From contig DWYA01000088.1 in NCBI GenBank assembly GCA_019118905.1, positions 1-64,000 on the forward strand: a stretch of DNA of 64,000 nt, given 5' to 3'. Source of the stretch: Ruthenibacterium avium. GTDB lineage: Bacteria; Bacillota; Clostridia; Oscillospirales; Ruminococcaceae. Both the position numbers and the translations under genes were made by a program. Below the pieces are notes generated by a model. The model worked only from the letters and a program-made list of their open reading frames with translations, was not told the origin of the DNA and did no database searches. Position 1 is the stretch's first letter, and the number at the start of each line of letters is the position of its first letter. Below are positions 8,092-16,547 of the stretch, piece by piece.

Positions 8092-9918
8092 ATGACCGGG
8101 CCGGTGCGCTATCTTGCAAAGCGGATTGCACAACAGTATCGAACCATGAGCCTTCAGCGCGTGATTTCTTTGTTTTTCACCGTTGTGACGGCACTTGGCA
8201 TGATCTTTATGGGGGCCACGCTGTTTTTTCGCTTTTCCGATACCTTGGCGGCCATGTCGGTAGACAGCACGCAGAAAGTTTTATCCCAAGTGAACTGGAA
8301 TTTGGACAGCTATCTGCGCCGCGTGATGCGCATTTCCGATACGCTGTATTATCGCGTGATTAAAAATATGGACTTTGCCAAGGAAGATACTTCCCAGCTT
8401 TTGTCGGCGGCCAGCTTGCTCTATGAGGAAAACCGCGATGTGCTGGTGTCCATGGCGCTCTTTGACGAAAAGGGAAACTTGCTTTGTTCCGTTCCCTTTT
8501 CTCAGCTGAAAAAAAACGCGGTACCGCAGGAAAGCATGTGGTTTCAGCAAGCGATGGAGCATGTGGAAAACCTCGAATTTTCAGCCCCGCATATTCAGCG
8601 CCTGTTTCAAGACCCTGACGACCCCTATCGCTGGGTGGTATCTCTGAGCCGCCATGTGCAGCTGACGTGCGATGGACGCATCGAAAGCGGCGTATTGCTG
8701 GTGGATATGAGCTTTTCCGGCATTGAACAGGTATGCAGCTCGGCGGCGCTTGCCAACGGCGGCTATGTTTACCTGATGGACCACACGGGAGAAATTATTT
8801 ATCACCCGCGCCAGCAGATGATTTATGCCGGACTGCAAACAGAAAATTATTTGGAAGCGGCTAAGTACAGCGACGGCACACAAACCGAAGTGTTTGAAGG
8901 CCAGCGCCGGCACGTTACTGTGAAAACGGTGGGATATACAGGCTGGAAACTGGTGGCGGTCGTTCCTGTGGACGGGCTTTGGCAGGATTCGGGACAAATG
9001 ATTTTGTTCGGTGTTTCCATGCTGTTGTTTTCGGTGTTTTTAATGGCGTTTTTAAACTTCCGCATTTCTGCCTATATTTCTGACCCCCTTCGCCGTTTGG
9101 AACATGAAATTGAAGAAATTAAAAAGGGGAAAGAAACGATGGAGCCGGTGGAAGACGGCTGCTATGAGGTGCAGCAGCTGAGCCATTCCATTTTTTCCAT
9201 GGTTTCTACCATGCGCCATTTAACAAATGATATTTTGCAGCAGGAACGCCAGAAACGGCGCAAAGAGCTGGAAGTGCTTCAATCGCAAATCAACCCGCAC
9301 TTTTTGTATAACACACTCGACTCCATCATTTGGATGACGGAGGCAGGACGTTATCAAGAGTCAATTGAAATGGTCACGTCTTTGGCGCGTTTTTTCCGCA
9401 TTTCGCTCAGCAAAGGGTGCAGCATCATTCCGCTTGCTGATGAGCTGGAACATGCCTGCCATTATATGAATATTCAAGCCATCCGCTATAAAAATAAATT
9501 TACGTTTTTTATTTGCGCACATCCCGACACACAAGGGTTGTATGCGCTGAAGCTCAGCGTTCAGCCTGTGCTGGAAAACGCAATTTACCACGGCATTTCC
9601 GGCTTGGATGAGGATGGCGAAATTAAGGTGGAGGCGCTGCGGGACGGTGATGACTTGCTCATTCGCATCAGCGATAACGGCGCGGGGATTCCTCCGGCGA
9701 TTGCCGATACCTTATTGGACGAAGACCGCCCGGCCTCTCACTCCAAGGGTTCCGGCATTGGGCTGCGAAATGTGCATCGTCGGTTGGCGCTTTCCTTTGG
9801 GGAGGCGTACGGCTTGAAAGTGGTTAGCGAACCCGACGAAGGAACCATGGTGGAGCTGAGAATGCCTGCTATGGATAAGCAAGCCGCCGAAGGCTATGGA
9901 AGGGAGGAGGTTTTGTGA
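8092..9918 (+). CDS. Sensor histidine kinase (YesM family)
   Basis: This is the membrane sensor for the adjacent regulator. The 608-residue protein has a first membrane segment at about 24-45, an extracellular dCache-like domain, a second membrane segment at about 302-322, a HAMP linker, and a His_kinase domain with NPHFLYN (phospho-acceptor His403). The HATPase domain has an N box (LENAIYHG), SDNGAGIP and GSGIGLRNV. Its stop overlaps the GTG start of the next gene by four bases, which implies translational coupling to a candidate sensor protein. Confidence 0.93.
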   Translation: MTGPVRYLAKRIAQQYRTMSLQRVISLFFTVVTALGMIFMGATLFFRFSDTLAAMSVDSTQKVLSQVNWNLDSYLRRVMRISDTLYYRVIKNMDFAKEDTSQLLSAASLLYEENRDVLVSMALFDEKGNLLCSVPFSQLKKNAVPQESMWFQQAMEHVENLEFSAPHIQRLFQDPDDPYRWVVSLSRHVQLTCDGRIESGVLLVDMSFSGIEQVCSSAALANGGYVYLMDHTGEIIYHPRQQMIYAGLQTENYLEAAKYSDGTQTEVFEGQRRHVTVKTVGYTGWKLVAVVPVDGLWQDSGQMILFGVSMLLFSVFLMAFLNFRISAYISDPLRRLEHEIEEIKKGKETMEPVEDGCYEVQQLSHSIFSMVSTMRHLTNDILQQERQKRRKELEVLQSQINPHFLYNTLDSIIWMTEAGRYQESIEMVTSLARFFRISLSKGCSIIPLADELEHACHYMNIQAIRYKNKFTFFICAHPDTQGLYALKLSVQPVLENAIYHGISGLDEDGEIKVEALRDGDDLLIRISDNGAGIPPAIADTLLDEDRPASHSKGSGIGLRNVHRRLALSFGEAYGLKVVSEPDEGTMVELRMPAMDKQAAEGYGREEVL

Positions 9919-10859
9919 AACAGCGCAAAGCTATGCTGTTGCAGCTTGCCATTTTAGGGATTTTGGGGGCAGGTGTCCTCATCTCTTTGGCACTCCCTTC
10001 CAGCGGCTTGTTGGAGCCTTCCCAGCAGGTGATTGAGATTTCCGTGATTGCACGGGACGAAGACGACATCTACTGGGAGAATACAAAAATCGGCATGGAA
10101 CAAGCCGCACGAGAAGCCGGGGCAGAGCTTCGCTTTTTATATCTCAGCCGCCCCAATGCACAAGAGGAGCAAATGGAGCTGATGAATAGGGAAGCGCAGC
10201 GCGGCGCACAGGCTTTTATTGTGGCGCCTGTGTCCGATGCCTGTGTGGAAACTTTCGTCCAAGAGGGCGGCAAAGTTCCTGTGATTTCCATGGAGTCGTG
10301 TGCAGCGGGTGCAGCCGCTTGGATTGCGCCCGACCAAGCCGCGCTTGGAACGGCGCTGGCACAGGAAATTTTAGAAGATGGGGCGCCGGAGTGTGCCTTG
10401 CTGCTGGACACGGCGGAAAATAACAGCGCGGTTTCCCAGCGCTTAGAAGCTGTGGAAGCAACGCTGCACCAGCAGGGGGTCAAAACGGCACGAATGCGCA
10501 TTGCGGCGCAGGAGCTGACCTCGCAATCCTTTTTGTGGGCGCAGCCCAGTTATGACGTGGTGATTGTCGCTGAACCGGCTGCCGCCGAAGCACTCGTCAA
10601 GAAAAAAACGGAGCTTCAGCTGTCACAGCGCTTGTATGGAGTGGGGATCAGCGATGCCATTGCGCTGGCGCTGGAGGAGGAAAGCTTGTCGGCGTGCGCC
10701 GTCATTGGGGAGTATGCCTCCGGGTATTTGGCAGTACAGCAAGCCTTGCGTGCCGTACAAGGCCAAACGGTTTCTTCTCAAACGATGCCGTTTGTAATTG
10801 TAAGAGGAGAGGATTTCGATGCGCTTGACATTCAAAAGCTTTTGTTCGCGGTGGATTAG
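9915..10859 (+). CDS. Membrane-anchored sugar-binding protein, probable extracytoplasmic sensor partner
   Basis: The 314-residue protein has one N-terminal hydrophobic segment (about 9-28) without a lipobox, then a divergent periplasmic-binding-protein type 1 domain. It starts with GTG, overlaps the kinase stop by four bases, and its 3' end overlaps the next gene by 41 bases. In Clostridium, XylFII-type proteins in the same position bind sugar and hand the signal to LytS/YesM-type kinases. I infer the same role here. The importer has its own binding protein, so this one is unlikely to be the transport receptor. The ligand is not readable from sequence. Confidence 0.75.
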   Translation: MKQRKAMLLQLAILGILGAGVLISLALPSSGLLEPSQQVIEISVIARDEDDIYWENTKIGMEQAAREAGAELRFLYLSRPNAQEEQMELMNREAQRGAQAFIVAPVSDACVETFVQEGGKVPVISMESCAAGAAAWIAPDQAALGTALAQEILEDGAPECALLLDTAENNSAVSQRLEAVEATLHQQGVKTARMRIAAQELTSQSFLWAQPSYDVVIVAEPAAAEALVKKKTELQLSQRLYGVGISDAIALALEEESLSACAVIGEYASGYLAVQQALRAVQGQTVSSQTMPFVIVRGEDFDALDIQKLLFAVD

Positions 10860-11865
10860 CCTTTCTCTTGCTGTTCTGATGCCGCTGAGCATGGCGGGGT
10901 GCAGCTTTGCCAAGACGCAGCCCGAGCCCATTCGCATTGGGGTAACGGTGTATGACCAAGAGGATACCTTTATTGCGTCCTTGACACAGTCCTTACAGCA
11001 GAATGCACAGGCCGCCGAGGTGGAGTATGGTGTCAAAATCAATGTTTCCATCGCGGACGGCAAGGGCAATCAAACTACGCAGATGGAACAGGTGGACGGA
11101 TTCATTAAACAGGGCTGTGATGTGATTTGCGTCAATGTTGTAGACAGAACCGCCGCCGCGGTGTTAATTGATAAAGCAAAAGAGGCGCAAATCCCCCTTC
11201 TGTTTTTTAACCGCGAACCGGTAGAGGAAGATTTGCGCCGCTGGGAGCAAGTGGTGTATATCGGCGCAAAAGCCGAGCAAAGCGGCGTGATTCAAGGCCG
11301 AATGGTGGTGCAGGCTTGGCAGGAGGAGCCCGAGCGCTGGGATAAAAACGGCGACGGTATTTTGCAGTATGTTCTGTTGGAGGGCGAACCCGGCCACCAA
11401 GACGCACTTTTGCGCACTGAGTATGCGGCAAAGGGCATGACCGCGGAAGGACTTTCGGCGCAAAAGCTGGCCGGAGACACCGCCAATTGGAACCGGGGAC
11501 AGGCCATGAGCAAGATGAGCCTATGGCTGGATACTTACGGCGAGCAGATTGAAGCTGTAATTTCCAATAATGACGATATGGCGCTGGGGGCGATTGACGC
11601 CTTTTTGGAACGTGAAATGGAGGTTCCTCTTGTGGTGGGGGTGGACGCCACCCAGCAAGCGCTTGAGGCCATTCGAGAGGGAACGCTGTACGGCACCGTT
11701 CACAATGACGCCAAAGGCATTGCACAGGCGCTGTTGGAGCTTTGCCTTGTTTACAGCGGCACGCTGGACGCTTCTCAGGCGCCCGCTTTGGAAAAAGAGC
11801 ATTATTTGTGGTTTTCCTACGAGGGCATTACAGCCGCGCAGCTGGACGACTGGCAAGAGGAGTGA
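10819..11865 (+). CDS. MglB-like galactose/glucose-binding lipoprotein, second copy
   Basis: The 348-residue lipoprotein (SMAGC, lipid Cys28) is close to classical MglB. It keeps the calcium loop DKNGDGILQ, the following EGEPGH, the FNREP contact motif, a DTANW tryptophan region and ISNNDDMALGA. It starts inside the previous gene (41-base overlap) after AAGAGGAGAGG, so the two are co-translated. Sitting with the two-component system and not with the permease, it may be a sugar sensor or an alternative receptor for the upstream MglA/MglC. Confidence 0.82.
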   Translation: MRLTFKSFCSRWISLSLAVLMPLSMAGCSFAKTQPEPIRIGVTVYDQEDTFIASLTQSLQQNAQAAEVEYGVKINVSIADGKGNQTTQMEQVDGFIKQGCDVICVNVVDRTAAAVLIDKAKEAQIPLLFFNREPVEEDLRRWEQVVYIGAKAEQSGVIQGRMVVQAWQEEPERWDKNGDGILQYVLLEGEPGHQDALLRTEYAAKGMTAEGLSAQKLAGDTANWNRGQAMSKMSLWLDTYGEQIEAVISNNDDMALGAIDAFLEREMEVPLVVGVDATQQALEAIREGTLYGTVHNDAKGIAQALLELCLVYSGTLDASQAPALEKEHYLWFSYEGITAAQLDDWQEE

Positions 11866-11986
11866 TGCCGGGGAACACTTGCAATTTTTGCGCTGTTTCG
11901 ATACAATAAAAAATGCTGTATCAAGGCGGGCCGGTGACAAAATCCGTCTGATACGGCTTTGGAAAAACGCGCAGTGAGGTGACGCA

Positions 11987-13795
11987 ATGATACGAACTTA
12001 TCTAAACCATTTGCCTAAGAATTTTTTGGCGTTTCCCGTTGTGCCTGCGCAAATCGACTGGGACACCGTTCCGGCGCCGCTGTTGGAAGTGCTTCAGCGG
12101 GAGGCGAATTATGCGGCTGAAAGTGAAATTTCGCGCTTGTATTTAACCGATTGGCTGGAGTTTTTCCGCACGGGTGCGCGCCACCCCTATGAGCTGAAAT
12201 GCTTTCAGCGCAGAAAGCAGTTGCGCGACTTAGCTTATGGAATGCTGTTTTTTGACGAAGCGCCGTTTCGAGATGTGCTGATGAATCTCATTACCGCGAT
12301 TTGCGAGGAAACAGCGTGGCAGCTGCCCGCCAATAACTTTTATATCGCGGGTACGCCTGCGCTGCAATGGCCCGATACCCAGCGCCCGGTGATTGATTTG
12401 CCGGCTGCCCAAACGGGAGCGCTTTTGGCGTGCTGTCATCATACGCTGGCCAATGTGCTGGTGCCGCCGGTTCGTGCGCGTATGATGTGCGAAGTGGAGC
12501 AGCGGCTGATTGTACCCTATTTAGAAGAACACTTTTGGTGGATGGCCTCTAAGCAGGAGGCGGCTTGTGCGTGGACGACACAGGTGACGCACGCGGTGCT
12601 TTTATGCGCGTTTGCTATGCCGTTTTCCTATGAAATACGGCGCAAAGTGATGCGTCAGGCAGTCTATTCGCTGGACTATTTTTTGCAGTGCTATACCGCA
12701 GAAGCCGAGCGGAAAGAAGAAATGGATGGCGAGCATGAAGCGTTAATGGCCTTTTTCCGCTGTCTTGAAATTTTGTCTTTCACGGCATCCGACCCGTTTG
12801 AAAAAATTTGGAAAGAGCCGAAGGTTTTGGCAATGGCGCGTCGTTTGTCGCAGTGTACTCCGTCTGTGGAGGACCCTGTGGAGTGTGCGCAGGAATTTTC
12901 CTTGGCGCAAAGGCTGTGTGATAACACTTGGGCGCTGGCGGCGGCACAGCGCTGGCAGCACCATTTGCAGAAAGGGACAGGCGCAGCGGGCATTGATTTG
13001 CAAGCCGCTCTGGTACAGGCAAAATATGCTGCCGCAATGCAGGAGTGTGCAAGCGCAGCGGTTCAGGAAGAACCGCCGATGTGCTGCGGCGAATGGGATT
13101 TGCGTGTGCGTTTGAAGCAGCAAAGCGATGATGCAGCCGTGTTGGGAAGTGTGGCGCTGTTTTATGAGCAAAATCCCCTTTTGATTGAGTTAGGGGATGG
13201 AAGTTATGCACAGACGACCCCGTCCGGCAAGCAATTTACCATTTTGACTCAGCAAAGCCAATGGCACAACCTGCCCACGTTTAACGGAGTGATGCAGTCG
13301 GCTTTGCAGGAGGATCGCTTGCAGCTGAATAGGAAACAGACACAGGAACAGGTGACGATTTCCATGAATTTGAGCGATGGCTGGGGCAGCGGTGCTTCTT
13401 TGCAAACGTTTGTGCGCAATTTGAGCCTGACAGAAAGCGGGCTTGTGATCCGGGACGAATGCGCGGGCGGCTATTCGTTCGCTTTTTCCAGCCTGATGCT
13501 GGCGCAGCGGCCTATTTTGCACGAAACATATGCCGAACTGGGGGATATTGTAATTGCGTGGGAAGGGCTGACAGCCCCCGCAGAGGTGGACGAGCTTTGT
13601 GTGCTGGATGAAGCACATTTGAAACAGTGGGGGAATGCGGTATACCGTCTGCGTTTGCCGTTTGCTTCTGTGCTGGAAGTGCGGGTGCAGTGTGCCCCTC
13701 GGGTACAGCGTGCCCCTCGGGTGCAGCGTGCCCCGCAGCCCTCTGTAAAACAGGTGGTGCCGTTTCAATTTGAACAAATCGGCAAAAGCACTTGA
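11987..13795 (+). CDS. Heparinase II/III-like protein, divergent
   Basis: The 602-residue protein resembles the heparinase II/III-type polysaccharide lyase fold: an alpha-toroid (about 40-270) with EETAWQLPANN, a helix-rich ERRL-type segment (EVEQRLIVPYLEEHFWW) and then a C-terminal beta-rich half. No signal peptide is visible, as in other intracellular Firmicutes members. The Asn-Asn-Trp segment expected after the Tyr/Trp-rich stretch reads SKQEAACAW, so activity is doubtful. The C-terminus carries a tandem six-residue repeat. The gene follows the sensor operon, which suggests a link to sugar or polysaccharide use. The family call is by pattern only. Confidence 0.6.
   Translation: MIRTYLNHLPKNFLAFPVVPAQIDWDTVPAPLLEVLQREANYAAESEISRLYLTDWLEFFRTGARHPYELKCFQRRKQLRDLAYGMLFFDEAPFRDVLMNLITAICEETAWQLPANNFYIAGTPALQWPDTQRPVIDLPAAQTGALLACCHHTLANVLVPPVRARMMCEVEQRLIVPYLEEHFWWMASKQEAACAWTTQVTHAVLLCAFAMPFSYEIRRKVMRQAVYSLDYFLQCYTAEAERKEEMDGEHEALMAFFRCLEILSFTASDPFEKIWKEPKVLAMARRLSQCTPSVEDPVECAQEFSLAQRLCDNTWALAAAQRWQHHLQKGTGAAGIDLQAALVQAKYAAAMQECASAAVQEEPPMCCGEWDLRVRLKQQSDDAAVLGSVALFYEQNPLLIELGDGSYAQTTPSGKQFTILTQQSQWHNLPTFNGVMQSALQEDRLQLNRKQTQEQVTISMNLSDGWGSGASLQTFVRNLSLTESGLVIRDECAGGYSFAFSSLMLAQRPILHETYAELGDIVIAWEGLTAPAEVDELCVLDEAHLKQWGNAVYRLRLPFASVLEVRVQCAPRVQRAPRVQRAPQPSVKQVVPFQFEQIGKST
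13686..13737 (+). repeat. Tandem 18-base repeat in the 3' end of the heparinase-like gene
   Basis: Nearly three copies of an 18-base unit, GTGCCCCTCGGGTACAGC, encode consecutive APRVQR/C units. The copies differ at only a few bases, indicating recent slippage. Confidence 0.8.
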
Positions 13796-13808
13796 TGAGG
13801 AAAAAGAA

Positions 13809-13848
13809 AAATCAGCCGGAAACTTGAGGTTTCCGGCTGATTTTTTGT
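13809..13848 (+). terminator. Rho-independent terminator after the sensor/heparinase operon
   Basis: AAATCAGCCGGAAAC pairs with GTTTCCGGCTGATTT around a TTGA loop and runs into TTTTTT. With the convergent gene at 13878 it may act in both directions. Confidence 0.88.
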
Positions 13849-13877
13849 GTGTGGCAGACAGAACTTTGACAGCTGCG

Positions 13878-15068
13878 TTATAAAAGAAGCAGCGATTGAA
13901 AGCGGCGAGACAGATCGCCCTTTTTCAGAGTGCTTCGGTCAATTAGAATAATGTCGAGGTCTCGCGCACGCTGGAGCAGCGAGCGGTCGCGTTCATATAC
14001 GTCAGCCGCCGTTAAAACAACGGTTTTTGTATTTTCGCCGCCGAATTTTTGGCTTAGAATTTTAATTTCCGAAAGCGCCAAGGGCGTGGGGGCGCCCATT
14101 TTACAAGAAACGAATACCGATTGGATCCCCCGCACCATCAGCACATCAATCTCGTTGCGTGTCGAGCGGTCGGTGCCTCTGGCGTTGTCCCAATCAACAA
14201 TGACACTGGTTCGCACATCGTCATAGCAGCCGCATTGAAGCGCGCTGTAATAGGCGTAAAGCTCCAGCCAAATGCCGTGATTCTGCAAACAATTTTTAAT
14301 CATGGTGTTTTTATAGGTGAACCGAACGCGATGTGACATAATCTGCAAATCAGACAAAATGCCAAGCTCCTCCAGCTCATGCAAAAGAGCCGGCTGGTAA
14401 TAGACGGTGGATTGGCGGTTGACATAAACCGCATGGGGTGCATCCATGACCAGCTGGTTTTCTGCGCCGCCGGATACCGCTTGGAAAAAGGCCACCAGCT
14501 TTCCCCAAGCGCCGGGATTGCGGCACACAACCGGCCAAATCCGAAAGACATCCTGTTCAAAATCTTCGGTGAGTGCTTCCGGTTCGTAATGGCCATAGCC
14601 GATCAAACGAGCGCCGGCAATGGCCAGCAGATCCTCGGCAGACAGCCGGGGCATGGCGTAATAATCGCGCAGATAATCACAGCCAATTACGTTGACAAAC
14701 TTTCCGCGTATCGGGTCGATGTAATAAGTGGGAATGTTTTTTTCGCGGCAGTAAAGCCCCGCCTGCAAAAGCACCAAATCTTTTCCGCCTGTGCAGTCAA
14801 ACACACAATTGGGGTAGTCGTGAACAATAGCGTCAAAGGTGTTCCAAATCATTTGCGGGTCGCAGGTATCAATATAATAAAACCGCGCCTTCGTTTTCAT
14901 TTTTCGGCTTTTAAACAGGCGCTCAACCGCCATTTCTTTGCGCAGGCTGGAATCGCGCGCATCACAAACATAAACCACCATGGCAGGCGAAAAAATACAA
15001 GCCCCCAAAATGTTTTCCATCGGCTGTTTATCATACAGCTCAATCAAGGTTTTAATTGGCTGGCGCAT
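13878..15068 (-). CDS. DUF1887 (Card1/Can2-like) CARF-domain protein with PD-(D/E)XK nuclease domain
   Basis: The 396-residue protein has two parts. The N-terminal half looks like a CARF (ligand-sensing Rossmann) domain, with the FDCTGGKDLVLLQAG motif at about 90-104. The C-terminal half has PD-(D/E)XK nuclease features: GIWLEL, VIVDWDN, then NEIDVL (Glu306, Asp308) and VSCK (Lys323). This is the architecture of the DUF1887 family, whose Card1 and Can2 members are cyclic-tetra-adenylate-activated nucleases of type III CRISPR systems. No CRISPR array or cas gene is present here. The gene stands alone, convergent with the heparinase-like gene and divergent from the AI-2E permease. A GGGGG ribosome site precedes the ATG. 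Function is unknown; a nucleotide-triggered stress or defence nuclease is an inference. Confidence 0.82.
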   Translation of the reverse strand: MRQPIKTLIELYDKQPMENILGACIFSPAMVVYVCDARDSSLRKEMAVERLFKSRKMKTKARFYYIDTCDPQMIWNTFDAIVHDYPNCVFDCTGGKDLVLLQAGLYCREKNIPTYYIDPIRGKFVNVIGCDYLRDYYAMPRLSAEDLLAIAGARLIGYGHYEPEALTEDFEQDVFRIWPVVCRNPGAWGKLVAFFQAVSGGAENQLVMDAPHAVYVNRQSTVYYQPALLHELEELGILSDLQIMSHRVRFTYKNTMIKNCLQNHGIWLELYAYYSALQCGCYDDVRTSVIVDWDNARGTDRSTRNEIDVLMVRGIQSVFVSCKMGAPTPLALSEIKILSQKFGGENTKTVVLTAADVYERDRSLLQRARDLDIILIDRSTLKKGDLSRRFQSLLLL

Positions 15069-15352
15069 GGAGCTGCCCCCTTTGTGTTCTCATTTTCTGG
15101 GATGATGCATTACCGGTTCTTTCTGTCTTTATTGTACTCTGAAAATAGAAAGGATGCAACCATGCGTCTTATATCAGTCCAAAGCGGCACAGCGACTGTC
15201 AAGGAATTGGCGAAAGCAGCAAATTTTTACAATTCCTTTATGCTTTTTGCTTTCATTTTTTGAAAAAAGCGATATAATAAAAACAGATGTGATTATTTTT
15301 TCACAAAAATGCGACACTATTCTAGATTGTATTTTTGAAGGGGGTTATTGTA

Positions 15353-16459
15353 TTGCCGTCCCAAGACCGCATTGAACGAATGCGTGCTTTTATTATTCAG
15401 TGTGTTTTTTACAGCATTCTGCTCGTTTTAATTTTTGCTGTGTTCAAGTTTCTGTTTCCGCTGCTCAGCCCGTTTGTCACAGCGTTTATCATTGCGTTTT
15501 TATTAAAACCGGTGATTCACTATATTTCAGAGCATACTTCCATGAAGCGGCGTACCGCAGCAATTTTGTCGCTATGTGCATTTTACATCTTATTTATCAC
15601 CTTGATCATTGTGGTGGGAACGCGCATTATTTTATTGCTGCGTGAGGCGTTTTATGCACTGCCGCAAACGTATTCCACACTCATTGAACCTGCCTTGAAC
15701 AAGGTGCAATTCATGATTGTGGACATTGTGGAAAACTTAAACCCAGATGCCTTGAGTATTGTCAATGAAATCTCGATGCATTTAAACACAGCGCTTTCCG
15801 GGCTGGTTTCCACCTTGTCCAGCGAAGTAGTGGGAGGCCTTGGCTCATTGGCTGCGGGGATTCCCACCTCTCTGGTCAACTTGATTATCACCATTGTTGC
15901 TTCGTTTTTCTTGGTAGTCGATTACTATAAAGTAACCAGCTTTATTGCAAAATGTCTGCCGCCCCGCGGAAAAGAGCTTTTGTTTGAAGTGAAAAACAGT
16001 GTGGTAACGGTGTTGTTCCAGTTTGGACGCGCTTATGCACTGTTAATGCTGCTGACGTTTGTCGAGCTGTTCATTGGTCTGCTTTTGCTGCGCGTTCCGT
16101 ATGCGTTCCTTTTGGCGCTGCTGATTGCGGTGGTAGATATTCTGCCGGTTTTGGGAACGGGAACCATTGTCATTCCTTGGGGCTGTATTTGCTTAATTAT
16201 GGGCAATTTCCCGTTAGGAATTGGGCTGTTAATTCTCTACGCCATCATTACGGTGGTGCGCCAAAGCTTGGAGCCGCGCATTGTGGGACATCAAATTGGA
16301 TTGCATCCGTTGGTTACGCTCATCAGCATGTTTGTGGGTGTGTCGTTGTTTGGCTTTTTGGGCTTGTTCGGCCTGCCGATTGCCGTCACGGTATTCGTGC
16401 AGCTCAGACGTGCAGAAAAGGAGTGCCGCCAGCAGGCTGAATCTCGCAAGGAAAGCTAA
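15353..16459 (+). CDS. AI-2E family transporter (PerM/YtvI-like permease)
   Basis: The 368-residue membrane protein has about eight hydrophobic segments in the AI-2E/PerM pattern, with the family's VDILPVLGTG and the downstream GHQIGLHPL segments. Substrates differ across the family (autoinducer-2, ions, unknown), and YtvI-type members occur in spore formers. The TTG at 15353 is preferred because GAAGGGGGT at 15337-15345 is correctly spaced. An upstream TTG at 15335 has no ribosome site. A TATAAT at 15273-15278 may be its -10. Confidence 0.85.
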   Translation: MPSQDRIERMRAFIIQCVFYSILLVLIFAVFKFLFPLLSPFVTAFIIAFLLKPVIHYISEHTSMKRRTAAILSLCAFYILFITLIIVVGTRIILLLREAFYALPQTYSTLIEPALNKVQFMIVDIVENLNPDALSIVNEISMHLNTALSGLVSTLSSEVVGGLGSLAAGIPTSLVNLIITIVASFFLVVDYYKVTSFIAKCLPPRGKELLFEVKNSVVTVLFQFGRAYALLMLLTFVELFIGLLLLRVPYAFLLALLIAVVDILPVLGTGTIVIPWGCICLIMGNFPLGIGLLILYAIITVVRQSLEPRIVGHQIGLHPLVTLISMFVGVSLFGFLGLFGLPIAVTVFVQLRRAEKECRQQAESRKES

Positions 16460-16481
16460 AGCATCCGTTCTAAAAAAGAAG

Positions 16482-16524
16482 AAAGCGTCCCAATTGAGCC
16501 AAGCTCAATTGGGACGCTTTTTGC
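16482..16524. terminator. Bidirectional rho-independent terminator
   Basis: AAAGCGTCCCAATTGAGC pairs perfectly with GCTCAATTGGGACGCTTT around a CAA loop. A-rich and T-rich flanks serve both strands. It separates the convergent AI-2E permease and polysaccharide genes. Confidence 0.9.
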
Positions 16525-16547
16525 TTGCAGCGCAAGAAAGAGGCGGG

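Noticed and set aside
14379..15263. 294-codon plus-strand frame opposite the DUF1887 gene
   Set aside because: It is antisense to a gene with a clear CARF/nuclease pattern, and it has no ribosome site.
13878..16459. CRISPR array or cas genes near the CARF protein
   Set aside because: No regularly spaced direct repeats and no Cas-like proteins were found in either direction within the window.
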